From a virus: DNA of 30,382 nt. The notes below the pieces were generated by a model, which searched no databases, was not told the origin of the DNA, and saw nothing but the letters and a program-made list of their open reading frames with translations. Both the position numbers and the translations under genes were made by a program. Every line of letters begins with the position of its first letter. The first letter of the stretch is position 1. Below are positions 15,171-21,495 of the stretch, in pieces. The stretch spans positions 1 to 30,382 of the IMG/VR virus record IMGVR_UViG_3300045117_000222; one strand, given 5' to 3'.

Positions 15171-16607
15171 TTACCATTTCTTACCCAAAACTGAATCAAC
15201 ACCCTTCGACATCAGCCTCGACTGTTTTGCAAGCCTCTCCCGTCGTTTTTTTACATACATTCTGACGCGATCGTCATAGGTGTACGGCACGAATGGGGCG
15301 TCTGGATCCTGCTTGGATTGGATCGGTCGGGACATCAAAAAGTACCTCAAACAGTCATAGGTGTCGTCGCCACAATAAGGATCCGTGTCAGTTGAATCAA
15401 CCTTAAGCACGTCTTCCGGCCTGTGCGGATCGTGGACCAACCTGGGCAGGCACGCAATAAGTTGCTTGCACCTCGGATGAATCATCAACCTCGGACCTTT
15501 CTCAGTGACACGCAAATAATCCCTGACCTGTCTCGCCCCCTGGACCCTATCAGTGTTGGCTTTGACGAGATAAACACGACGATTCTCTGGATCCATCAGA
15601 GAGAATTGTTCGGCAAGTGTGGGGCCACCATCACGGCCACGAGCCCAGCAATCAGCCCCTCCGATAGCTGTGTTGTGTTGGATCCTGATCGACTCGGGCC
15701 ACGAGTGAATCACCTTGCTCTGCTCCTCTGGATACATCTCGCGCTCGACAAGCTCTCTCAAAACATACACACCACCACGTTCATCGGTGACAAACAACAG
15801 CCAGACAGCGGGATGCCAGTGCCCTGGATCGTGTGACCAGAACGCTTGCCAGTGTTTCTCTGGCTGCCAATCGAGAGGAAGAACGTGTGTTGAGACAGAG
15901 AACTCAGAAAAGAACTGACCGGCAAACACAGACCAATCACCATCAAGGTAGGCTCGTCGCAGAACCTCGTTCGGCTCTGACTCCAACCGGTGTACGTAAT
16001 CAGGGTCGTGCTCCAGGATCAGAGGGTTGTCGTAAACCATGGAGGCAATGAAATAAAAGTCTGAAGGAATCTCTCTATCACGGTACCGTCTATCGACGAA
16101 CAATCTCTTTAGCCATCCGTGTCCGATTCCGCCAGGGTTTCCTGTCAGGAGACACGTCGCCTGTATCCCAGACACGGCAGATCGGTTGGATCCACGCAAT
16201 GTCCAGAACCAGCCCTCCTCCCACTGCCCAGCCTCATCGATTAGGAGCAAGTGAAACTCTCGGCCCTGGTATCGGAGCACGTCATCCTCGCCCTCGCAGT
16301 AACAGAACTCGATTGATGATCCGTTTGGCAAGTTGATGATGTTCTCTGATTTGCTGTAGTATTGATCGAGCCACGGATGTTCTGTGAGCAGTGGTCGGAC
16401 GTGGTTTGCGCGGAGCTCTGGATAGGTGCGCCTGAACAATCCAACCTTGAGTCCTGGCGTTTCCATCGCGCGATAAAGAGCAATCGCACGCAGGCCAAAA
16501 GACTTCCCACCTCCGCGGGCCCCACCAAAAAATACAACTGGCCACTGGTAGGACGCTGCCAAAAACTCTGACTGCTTTTCGGTTAGTTTGATCCTGATCT
16601 CATTCAT
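15171..16607 (-). CDS. terL: Terminase large subunit
   Basis: 478 codons. Walker A is GGARGGGKS (residues 28-36) and Walker B is LLLIDEAG around residue 120, followed by the coupling motif LLTGNPGG. The nuclease domain carries SHDPGHWHP (first Asp), GGADCWARG (second Asp) and DDTYDCLRYF (third Asp pair), giving the RNase H-like metal site that cuts concatemeric DNA. It pumps DNA through the portal and cuts at headful or specific ends. The gene overlaps terS by 8 nt. The arginine- and lysine-rich end (VKKRRERLAKQSRLM) may bind DNA or portal. The family is of the type used by headful packagers, but the packaging mode cannot be read from the protein. Confidence 0.92.
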   Translation of the reverse strand: MNEIRIKLTEKQSEFLAASYQWPVVFFGGARGGGKSFGLRAIALYRAMETPGLKVGLFRRTYPELRANHVRPLLTEHPWLDQYYSKSENIINLPNGSSIEFCYCEGEDDVLRYQGREFHLLLIDEAGQWEEGWFWTLRGSNRSAVSGIQATCLLTGNPGGIGHGWLKRLFVDRRYRDREIPSDFYFIASMVYDNPLILEHDPDYVHRLESEPNEVLRRAYLDGDWSVFAGQFFSEFSVSTHVLPLDWQPEKHWQAFWSHDPGHWHPAVWLLFVTDERGGVYVLRELVEREMYPEEQSKVIHSWPESIRIQHNTAIGGADCWARGRDGGPTLAEQFSLMDPENRRVYLVKANTDRVQGARQVRDYLRVTEKGPRLMIHPRCKQLIACLPRLVHDPHRPEDVLKVDSTDTDPYCGDDTYDCLRYFLMSRPIQSKQDPDAPFVPYTYDDRVRMYVKKRRERLAKQSRLMSKGVDSVLGKKW

Positions 16608-17019
16608 TCGGTTTCTTTACCGTGGTGAGATTCTCGACAATGACTTTCATCGTGTTGCCATCCGCATCAGTATGTGCGAGCTTGTCGCCGTACGCCTTAG
16701 GATGCAGTTTGCAGGCTAGCCACTTGAGAGCATCAACCTTAACCTTAACCGCACCGTAATTTCTATTGTCGCAATTATCAATCTCAGCTTGTATTCTGTC
16801 AGAGTATTGGTTTGCTTGTTCAATTCTCGCGCGAGCATACTGTGCGTCGCGCTCGGGCGTGCAATGAGCGGCTTGCAACAGCATGTTGATCGCATAGCCA
16901 ATCTCAGAGCCTATCTGCCGGAGAGACTTACCATTGACGAGCTCGGCGCAAATCGATTCAAACATTTCGTCCGTGATGTCTTTGTATGATTTTTTTTGAC
17001 GCGTCGTGTCTTGTTCCAT
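16600..17019 (-). CDS. terS: Terminase small subunit
   Basis: 139 codons. Residues 14-50 (ITDEMFESICAELVNGKSLR, then QIGSEIGYAINMLLQAA) form the HTH-like DNA-binding start of Sf6-type TerS proteins. The centre (YARARIEQANQYSDRIQAEI) is the oligomerisation coil, and the segment ALKWLACKLHPKAYGDKL matches the W-x-x-x-K-L-x-P-x-x-Y-G-D-K motif near their ends. It selects viral DNA and stimulates TerL, encoded by the overlapping next gene. It is the first gene of the late operon, with a promoter whose predicted start is only a few nt before the ATG and no Shine-Dalgarno. Confidence 0.82.
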   Translation of the reverse strand: MEQDTTRQKKSYKDITDEMFESICAELVNGKSLRQIGSEIGYAINMLLQAAHCTPERDAQYARARIEQANQYSDRIQAEIDNCDNRNYGAVKVKVDALKWLACKLHPKAYGDKLAHTDADGNTMKVIVENLTTVKKPNE

Positions 17020-17027
17020 ACGTAACT

Positions 17028-17056
17028 ATTGTAAAACAAAAGCGTAATATAAGCAA
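17028..17056 (-). promoter_or_regulatory. Sigma70-type promoter for terS and the late genes
   Basis: On the minus strand: -35 TTGCTT (17051-17056), 17-bp spacer, -10 TACAAT (17028-17033). A start point 6-7 nt further on falls at about 17021-17022, only 2-3 nt before the terS ATG. It is back to back with the plus-strand promoter, with 8 bp between the two -35 boxes. Confidence 0.65.
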
Positions 17057-17064
17057 CATAGCAA

Positions 17065-17093
17065 TTGACAGAACCCTATCGTTAGCCTATAAG
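17065..17093 (+). promoter_or_regulatory. Consensus sigma70 promoter for the nuclease-helicase operon
   Basis: -35 TTGACA (17065-17070, perfect), 17-bp spacer, -10 TATAAG (17088-17093). The expected start is at about 17100, the A of the ATG itself, so the first gene would be read from a leaderless message. A host-recognised promoter this good suggests immediate-early or constitutive expression. Confidence 0.75.
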
Positions 17094-17099
17094 AGTATC

Positions 17100-17507
17100 A
17101 TGACAGACCAAATCGTTTCAGAAAAATCAAAGGCAGCATCGTTGTTGGGAAGAATCAAGAGTCTTAAGAAGACAATATCATCCAGAAAAAACGGCAAAGA
17201 TCAGAAGCCTCATCTCATGAAAACAAAATACTTTGTGTCAATATTTCCTCACAAGCTCGTCGATAATAATTGGCATAAGAAATTTCCTATGAAGATAGAT
17301 GGCAAACATACGACGTACAATCCTGACTATCGTTGTGATGAGTTGGATTGTTGGATTGAGCTGTGCACGTCTAAACCAAACATGTCTGAACAAGGATGCA
17401 AATGGGCCGAAATGATAAGGCAAGGGCACAAGCTCAGAGTGTTTTGGTGGGAGGGTAACGAGATAACAGATGAAGTAGTAAGTCGTTACACGAGGGAGAA
17501 AGAATGA
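17100..17507 (+). CDS. PD-(D/E)XK-like nuclease candidate with altered catalytic residue
   Basis: 135 codons from ATG 17100, the first ATG after the promoter; M40 (17217) is an alternative start. The first 40 residues are basic and helical. The core reads TTYNPDYRCDELDCWIELC (71-89) then TSKPNMSEQGCKWAEMI and HKLRVFWWEGNEIT. The order P-D-Y, about ten residues, I-E-L-x is that of restriction-endonuclease-fold proteins (P-D-x...E-x-K), but the position of the usual Lys is Cys89; Lys92 is the nearest replacement. The following gene starts inside its stop (ATGA), so the two products probably act together. Family assignment rests on the motif and the helicase partner. If catalytically dead, it could be a DNA-binding accessory. 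Confidence 0.5.
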   Translation: MTDQIVSEKSKAASLLGRIKSLKKTISSRKNGKDQKPHLMKTKYFVSIFPHKLVDNNWHKKFPMKIDGKHTTYNPDYRCDELDCWIELCTSKPNMSEQGCKWAEMIRQGHKLRVFWWEGNEITDEVVSRYTREKE

Positions 17508-19186
17508 TCATCGAACTACACGGGAACAGGGTTGTTGCTTTCAACTCATACTCTCATCGCATCTTGTTGAAGAGTCTCGGGTGGCGTTGGGATCCGGCGG
17601 CAAAGACATGGTGGACAGACAATCCTGACAGAGTGAAGAACAACGAACTGCTTTCAATGTGCCCTCAGTCTGTGAAGAAATGGGTTGGTGAGGCAGAGGT
17701 TAGGAGATCTGAGTCGGTCAAAGATTCTCTTGCAACTGACGCAGACATATCAATCCCGTGTCCATACGGCCTGTCATACCTACCTTATCAGAAGGCGGGG
17801 ATTGCCTACGCACTCGGACGTTCGGCCACGCTGATCGGTGACGAGATGGGTTTGGGGAAAACGATCCAGGCAATAGGGTTGATCAACGCTGATCAGTCGA
17901 TCCAAACCGTTTTGATTGTGTGCCCTGCTTCGCTTAAGTTGAACTGGAAGCGGGAGTTGGAAAAGTGGTTGACAAGAAAGATGTTGACTGAAGTCATTGA
18001 CTCAAAGACTGGGTGGATGAAGGCGCAGATTGCAATCATCAACTACGACATTTTGCATAAATATAGAGACGAGATTTGTGTGTCTGCTTGGGATCTGTTG
18101 GTATGCGACGAATCCCACTATTTGAAGAACCCAAAAACAAACAGAACAAAGCTTGTCTTGGGATACAAGACTCCGAAGCGGGAAGGGTATGTCTCGCCCA
18201 TACCGTGTAAGCGCAAAGTGTTTTTGACAGGAACAGCGATTTGCAACAAGCCGATAGAGTTGTGGCCTACAGTAAGGGCGATGGATCCACATGGTCTCGG
18301 GCTGAACTGGAAGAAATATGTTGAGCGATACTGTGGTGGGCATGTGATCTGCATTGGGAAGGACGAATTTGGTGGTGACAAAATGGCATGGGACACAAAC
18401 GGGGCGTCAAACCTCGGAGAGCTTCAAACAAAGCTGCGCGAGAAGTTCATGATAAGGCGTCAAAAATCTGACGTTCTGATAGATCTTCCTCCGAAGCGCA
18501 GGCAGATCATTGAGTTGCCAGTCAACGATTTCAATCGACCGTTCGTCAAGGCAGAGTTGGCAGAGTACGAGAAGAGGGAATCGCTGATCGAAGACTTGAA
18601 GGCGCAGGTGGAGGCTCTTAAGGATGGTGATCCAGAGGAGTACAACAGGGCAGCAACACAGTTGAAAGAAGCACGGCAAGTGATGTTCAACGAGATGGCA
18701 AAGGTCCGGCACGATACGGCAGTGGCCAAGGTCCCGTCGCTGATCGAGTACTTAGTTGATTTGTTGGACAATGACGACGACAAAAAAATTGTGTTTTTCG
18801 CGCATCACCATGATGTTATTGATAAAGTCCGCGACAAATTCAAAGACATTTCTACTGTGCTGACAGGGCAAACAAAGAAGGAAGACAGACAGGCGGCGGT
18901 TGATAGTTTCCAGTCAGATCCAAAGTGTAAACTATTCATCGGGTCGATCACTGCGGCCGGCGTCGGGATCACTTTGACAGCTAGCAGCCACGTTGTTTTC
19001 GGAGAACTGGACTGGGTGCCTGGAAACATGACCCAGGCAGAGGACCGGTGTCACAGGATTGGACAGAAAGATAGCGTGTTGGTTCAGCACATCGTGCTTG
19101 ACGGCAGCCTCGACGCCAAGATGGCAAAGCGCTTGATTGAAAAACAACACGTGATTGAGGCTACTCTAAACGGAGGTGGACAATGA
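17504..19186 (+). CDS. SNF2-family DNA translocase/annealing helicase, SMARCAL1-like
   Basis: 560 codons. A small N-terminal domain (1-65, GWRWDPAAKTWW, like the HARP region) precedes the ATPase. Motif Ia-type GYLPYQ-like SYLPYQKAGI (91-100), motif I GDEMGLGKT (112-120), motif II DESH (202-205), motif III LTGT (about 247), and in the second lobe ITAAGVGITLTAS and QAEDRCHRIGQ (motif VI) are all intact. The insert between lobes (about 360-420) is a charged coiled coil. The protein uses ATP to move on double-stranded or forked DNA, and in phages would remodel forks or recombination intermediates. It overlaps the nuclease-like gene by 4 nt and the following membrane-protein gene by 4 nt. Confidence 0.88.
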   Translation: MIIELHGNRVVAFNSYSHRILLKSLGWRWDPAAKTWWTDNPDRVKNNELLSMCPQSVKKWVGEAEVRRSESVKDSLATDADISIPCPYGLSYLPYQKAGIAYALGRSATLIGDEMGLGKTIQAIGLINADQSIQTVLIVCPASLKLNWKRELEKWLTRKMLTEVIDSKTGWMKAQIAIINYDILHKYRDEICVSAWDLLVCDESHYLKNPKTNRTKLVLGYKTPKREGYVSPIPCKRKVFLTGTAICNKPIELWPTVRAMDPHGLGLNWKKYVERYCGGHVICIGKDEFGGDKMAWDTNGASNLGELQTKLREKFMIRRQKSDVLIDLPPKRRQIIELPVNDFNRPFVKAELAEYEKRESLIEDLKAQVEALKDGDPEEYNRAATQLKEARQVMFNEMAKVRHDTAVAKVPSLIEYLVDLLDNDDDKKIVFFAHHHDVIDKVRDKFKDISTVLTGQTKKEDRQAAVDSFQSDPKCKLFIGSITAAGVGITLTASSHVVFGELDWVPGNMTQAEDRCHRIGQKDSVLVQHIVLDGSLDAKMAKRLIEKQHVIEATLNGGGQ

Positions 19187-19377
19187 CAATGGATCGACTG
19201 ATGCAAATCATGATAACGGTGGCAATCGTGGCAATAATTCTCATGTTGTCACTGATAGTCAACGACAGTGTAGTCAGGAATATTCCGGCGCAAACGAATC
19301 TATACCACAAGTGTTTCGAAGACGGACAATTCCAGGCAAGTGATTGGTGCTGCGAGAAACTGAATGTCACCAAGTGA
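19183..19377 (+). CDS. Small single-TM protein, 64 aa
   Basis: The start overlaps the helicase stop as ATGA. Residues 7-27 (QIMITVAIVAIILMLSLIV) form a clear membrane segment. The 37-residue C-terminal part has three Cys (HKCFEDG, DWCCEKL) and would face the periplasm if the N-terminus stays inside. Its stop codon directly abuts the stop of the convergent 49-codon gene. A third gene in a nuclease-helicase operon with a membrane anchor is unexpected, and I do not recognise it; an anchor or a toxin-type small protein are both possible. Confidence 0.6.
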   Translation: MTMDRLMQIMITVAIVAIILMLSLIVNDSVVRNIPAQTNLYHKCFEDGQFQASDWCCEKLNVTK

Positions 19378-19527
19378 TCATTTCTTTTTCTTAGGCATCT
19401 TGTACTTTGACTTACCGGCCTTGTCCATTGCTATGGCGTAGGCTTGTCTTGCTGGTCGTCCACTTCGGATGAGTTCTGCTGTGTTTGAGTTGATAATCTG
19501 TCGTGAGGTTCCGGATTTAAGTGGCAT
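19378..19527 (-). CDS. Small conserved phage protein (MPLK...QAxAIA type), 49 aa
   Basis: 49 codons from ATG 19527 to TGA 19378-19380. The sequence MPLKSGTSRQIINSNTAELI continues with RSGRPARQAYAIAMDKAGKS and a Lys-rich end (KYKMPKKKK). This is the pattern of a widespread short phage family (MPLKxG, then a helix, G-x-P-x-x-Q-A-x-A-I-A-x, AGKSK), DUF6496-like in my memory. No function is known to me. It is out of frame with the 3' part of the preceding gene and overlaps it by 97 nt. The strong family pattern makes this frame the real one at 19378-19527, and the overlap can be real or can mean that the 118-codon gene is mis-ended. Confidence 0.8.
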   Translation of the reverse strand: MPLKSGTSRQIINSNTAELIRSGRPARQAYAIAMDKAGKSKYKMPKKKK

Positions 19528-19787
19528 GTCATTTGGTCCCATAGCTGCCGGATCTCGACTCCGTTCTTGTTACCGAAGTCTTGATTATAGATCCAGTCTG
19601 CTAGTTGACCAGGGGCTCTGAGGTCTTGCTCAATGATTGCCACGACCAAAGCCTCAAGCCGTTGTGATCCTGAAAACAATACGCGCTCACCTGAGTAAGC
19701 CGTTAGTGCGTTTCCGACTGCGTCGCATGTCACATGATGATTGTAAATCTCGATGATGGCGTTGTAAAACATACCGTATTTGATCAT
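19431..19787 (-). CDS. Hypothetical early protein, 118 aa
   Basis: The ATG at 19787 follows GGGGGAG and the RusA stop (GGGGGAGTAAATG), so initiation is well supported. The first 85 residues (MIKYGMFYNAIIEIYNHHVT, then SGERVLFSGSQRLEALVVAI and WIYNQDFGNKNG) look like a real helical protein. The C-terminal 33 residues (Gln-, Asp- and Ser-rich) lie over the 49-codon gene in another frame and may be a disordered tail. Function not recognised. Confidence 0.7.
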   Translation of the reverse strand: MIKYGMFYNAIIEIYNHHVTCDAVGNALTAYSGERVLFSGSQRLEALVVAIIEQDLRAPGQLADWIYNQDFGNKNGVEIRQLWDQMTCHLNPEPHDRLSTQTQQNSSEVDDQQDKPTP

Positions 19788-20183
19788 TTACTCCCCCTTT
19801 TTGAACGAAATAAGCACACCTTTTTCATCCTTGTTAACACGGAATGAATCACTGAACCCGAGGACATTTCCCCACCCATCACCTTGCATGAATCCGCCAT
19901 AGACAAGGGCATCCAGGATAATCTTGCGGCCTCCGGCAGCGATGTTGTCTGGATCCCTTCGCTTGTCTGGCTCGCACCAAATGAAATCAATATTGACCGG
20001 AACAGTGATTGTCTCGAAGCGCTTTGATTTGGCCAGGGCAATTACCGCGCCCTCGTAATCAGCCTTGAGCTTGTGGTATTTGTGTTTGCCCCATTGTCCC
20101 TTACACGTTGTCACAACTTCGTTGAGCCCTGGGAAAGTGAACGGGATCCACAGCGTTCTAATTTCGTGTAGCTCTTGATTCAT
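19788..20183 (-). CDS. rusA: RusA-type Holliday junction resolvase
   Basis: 131 codons, with AGGAG before the ATG. The catalytic signature is DPDN (77-80) with Lys87, LDAL containing Asp91, and GDGW (Asp102), matching the D-x-D-N, K, D, D pattern of RusA. RusA dimers cut four-way junctions symmetrically. In phages they resolve recombination and replication branches before packaging. Length is close to the usual 120-130. The gene ends the chain of early recombination genes and overlaps the preceding small gene by 26 nt. Confidence 0.88.
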   Translation of the reverse strand: MNQELHEIRTLWIPFTFPGLNEVVTTCKGQWGKHKYHKLKADYEGAVIALAKSKRFETITVPVNIDFIWCEPDKRRDPDNIAAGGRKIILDALVYGGFMQGDGWGNVLGFSDSFRVNKDEKGVLISFKKGE

Positions 20184-20421
20184 CTGGCTCCTGGGATGTT
20201 AGGTTTGTGCCGGCAACAAGTGATTCGATTGCGTCGTTGCGCGAGAAATCAAACGTGCGGCTGATCATCATTGTGCATTGCTTGTCGCCCTTCTCTATTT
20301 TACCAACCAGGATTCCACTGATCTCTTGTTTTTCAAGAAAGTCAATGACGGCATTAAACGTGTTTTGCAACTTCCGTTGGTATTTCTCTCCACATTGGTG
20401 TTTCGTCGTCTGGTCTGACAT
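20158..20421 (-). CDS. Hypothetical early protein, 87 aa
   Basis: ATG at 20421 with GGTGGTGAG upstream. The protein (MSDQTTKHQCGEKYQRKLQN, then NAVIDFLEKQEISGILVGKI) is helical, with one beta-type segment (KQCTMMISRTFDF) in the middle and a charged tail. It overlaps the RusA gene by 26 nt and the gene before it by 68 nt, a high overlap for unrelated genes. No family is recognised. Its location among early genes suggests a small accessory protein. Confidence 0.6.
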   Translation of the reverse strand: MSDQTTKHQCGEKYQRKLQNTFNAVIDFLEKQEISGILVGKIEKGDKQCTMMISRTFDFSRNDAIESLVAGTNLTSQEPDESRATRN

Positions 20422-20560
20422 ATCTCACCACCTTGTCTGTGAACCTCGCCACGATTGTTATATAGTTTGAAATCAAAATTTCTTCAATTGACGGTTCTTG
20501 CACGGAGACTTCTTCGAGAGGATCCCCGTCGAGGATGAGAGTGTCAATTGTAAGATACAT
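20354..20560 (-). CDS. Hypothetical early protein, 68 aa; frame may have lost its 5' end
   Basis: ATG at 20560 (MYLTIDTLILDGD) has AGGGTG about 6 nt upstream. The frame stays open 75 nt further upstream, to the TGA that ends the 143-codon gene, and those 25 codons read like protein (WSIEDNFGGRLESIAITREQ). An ATG at 20639 overlapping that TGA lies in another frame, and loss of one base near 20624 would join MKVMV to IEDNFGG. So either the gene starts at 20560, or an original ATG at 20639 has been disconnected by a one-base shift. The protein is acidic, with no recognised domain. Confidence 0.55.
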   Translation of the reverse strand: MYLTIDTLILDGDPLEEVSVQEPSIEEILISNYITIVARFTDKVVRYVRPDDETPMWREIPTEVAKHV

Positions 20561-20635
20561 CTTTTCACCCTGCTCGCGCGTTATCGCGATGGATTCGAGC
20601 CGGCCACCGAAGTTGTCCTCGATTGACCATGACTT

Positions 20636-21067
20636 TCATTTTTCAATCTCCTCAAGTGCTTGTTTGGCTATCTCAAAACCTTCGCCATCCATTGTTGTAA
20701 AATTTAACCGTGGGCCTCCAATGTATTCTTCACCCCAAGAAGAATTTGACGCATATTTTTCCAACACCTCTTTTGCGAGCTTAAGTTTCTTAAGTTTTGA
20801 GATGAGGGAGGAGATGTAATTCCAGTAGCGATCAACCTGCTGTCTATCGGAGTTTTTTTCTTCCTCAGAAAGATCAGAATAATTAGTGTTTATTTGTCTT
20901 TCCCAATGATTATAGTCGTCCATAAACATTATCATGTAATTACGTTTATCCTCCGCTGGCCTGAGTTTTGAATGTAAATATTTTTGCCAGTCGGCCCATC
21001 TTTCATGTTCAATCTCTGCAAGTTTTTCGTATAACTCTTTTTCTATTTCTTCGATTGTGTAGCTCAT
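20636..21067 (-). CDS. Hypothetical helical early protein with HERWADWQK motif, 143 aa
   Basis: I choose ATG 21067 (MSYTIEEIEKELYEKLAEIE), preceded by AAGGAT; an in-frame ATG at 21151 would run through the tRNA-like element. The N-terminal helix with HERWADWQKYLHSK recalls a motif (E-H-E-R-W-x-x-W-x-K-(W/Y)) common in small phage proteins and RyR-like domains, but the family is not certain. The rest is charged and helical with KLKKLKLAKEVLEKY. The stop overlaps an ATG (20639) and the gene opens the block of short overlapping early genes. Function unknown. Confidence 0.6.
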   Translation of the reverse strand: MSYTIEEIEKELYEKLAEIEHERWADWQKYLHSKLRPAEDKRNYMIMFMDDYNHWERQINTNYSDLSEEEKNSDRQQVDRYWNYISSLISKLKKLKLAKEVLEKYASNSSWGEEYIGGPRLNFTTMDGEGFEIAKQALEEIEK

Positions 21068-21081
21068 AATATCCTTTCTCA

Positions 21082-21193
21082 CACCCTCATCGGGAGCGGC
21101 AGGATTGGATACCTGCAAGCATGTATTGTGGCCACAAGGAACATGCACCATTACGATGGCGAGTTTAATTTCTCCACGCTCCCGATCAAGGTG
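21082..21193 (-). other. tRNA-like cloverleaf element (decayed tRNA or structured RNA)
   Basis: On the minus strand a 17-nt arm (21177-21193) pairs with 21082-21098 with one mismatch and one wobble; the inner 10 bp are perfect and contain GGGAGCG/CGCTCCC, a 7-bp acceptor-like stem. Inside it are TG at positions 8-9, a GAG/CTC D-like stem with an 8-nt loop lacking GG, a 3-4-bp anticodon-like stem (CCA..TGG), a long variable-like arm (GCATGT/ACATGC, 21119-21124 with 21141-21146), and a T-like arm (GCAGG/CCTGC, 21099-21103 with 21112-21116) with loop TATCCAAT. The order is that of a type II tRNA, but all three loops differ from consensus and no CCA is encoded. Body 92 nt. It starts right after the preceding stop codon. 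Confidence 0.45.
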
Positions 21194-21196
21194 TTA
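21177..21196. repeat. 20-bp early-gene repeat, copy B
   Basis: Minus-strand reading TAACACCTTGATCGGGAGCG; its TAA is the stop of the 83-codon gene and the rest is the 5' arm of the cloverleaf. It differs from copy A at one base. Confidence 0.65.
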
Positions 21197-21445
21197 ATTT
21201 AACCGTAAAACATAAAAACCGTTATCGTCTGTTTTTCTGACAGAAAAAACTTTTTCTGATCTTTTTTGTCTAAAGTAAGACCCCATATAAGTTGATGGGG
21301 GTGTTTTGATGGTCCATTCATTTTTTTCAATAAACAGGGCCTCTCCAATTTCCAACATAGAAATTTCTCTGATGATGGGAGATTTGATGATTCTTCTTGG
21401 CAAGAATTCCAACATAGAAACTTCTTCCTTTGTAAGTCTTTTCAT
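21194..21445 (-). CDS. Hypothetical early protein, 83 aa
   Basis: ATG at 21445 has GAGGAG 5 nt upstream; an in-frame ATG at 21457 contains part of that site and is less likely. The protein begins MKRLTKEEVSMLEFLPRRII and continues with an alternation of Ile, Glu and Lys, then KTPPSTYMGSYFRQKRSEKV and KTDDNGFYVLRLN. That pattern (short basic protein with a beta-hairpin end) is common among phage DNA-binding or anti-host peptides, but no family is recognised. Its stop codon is part of the 20-bp repeat. Confidence 0.65.
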   Translation of the reverse strand: MKRLTKEEVSMLEFLPRRIIKSPIIREISMLEIGEALFIEKNEWTIKTPPSTYMGSYFRQKRSEKVFSVRKTDDNGFYVLRLN

Positions 21446-21495
21446 ATTACTCCTCATCTTTTTCTATTAACATTTGTTTCTTTCTTTCCACGCCG

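Noticed and set aside
16986-17099. In-frame extension of the small nuclease-like gene upstream to an ATG at 16986.
   Set aside because: The predicted transcription start at about 17100 lies after it, and it would overlap terS on the opposite strand and its promoter.
20565-20639. A 24-codon peptide from ATG 20639 (MKVMVNRGQLRW) as a separate gene.
   Set aside because: It is very short, Arg-rich as in shifted frames, and the same DNA reads more protein-like in the frame of the following gene; the frame-break reading is preferred.
21068-21151. Longer start for the 143-codon gene (ATG 21151), giving an N-terminus with PCGHNTC that looks zinc-finger-like.
   Set aside because: The ATG at 21067 has AAGGAT, the extension runs through the paired arms of the cloverleaf, and segments such as NPAAP are what T-arm-like sequence gives when translated.
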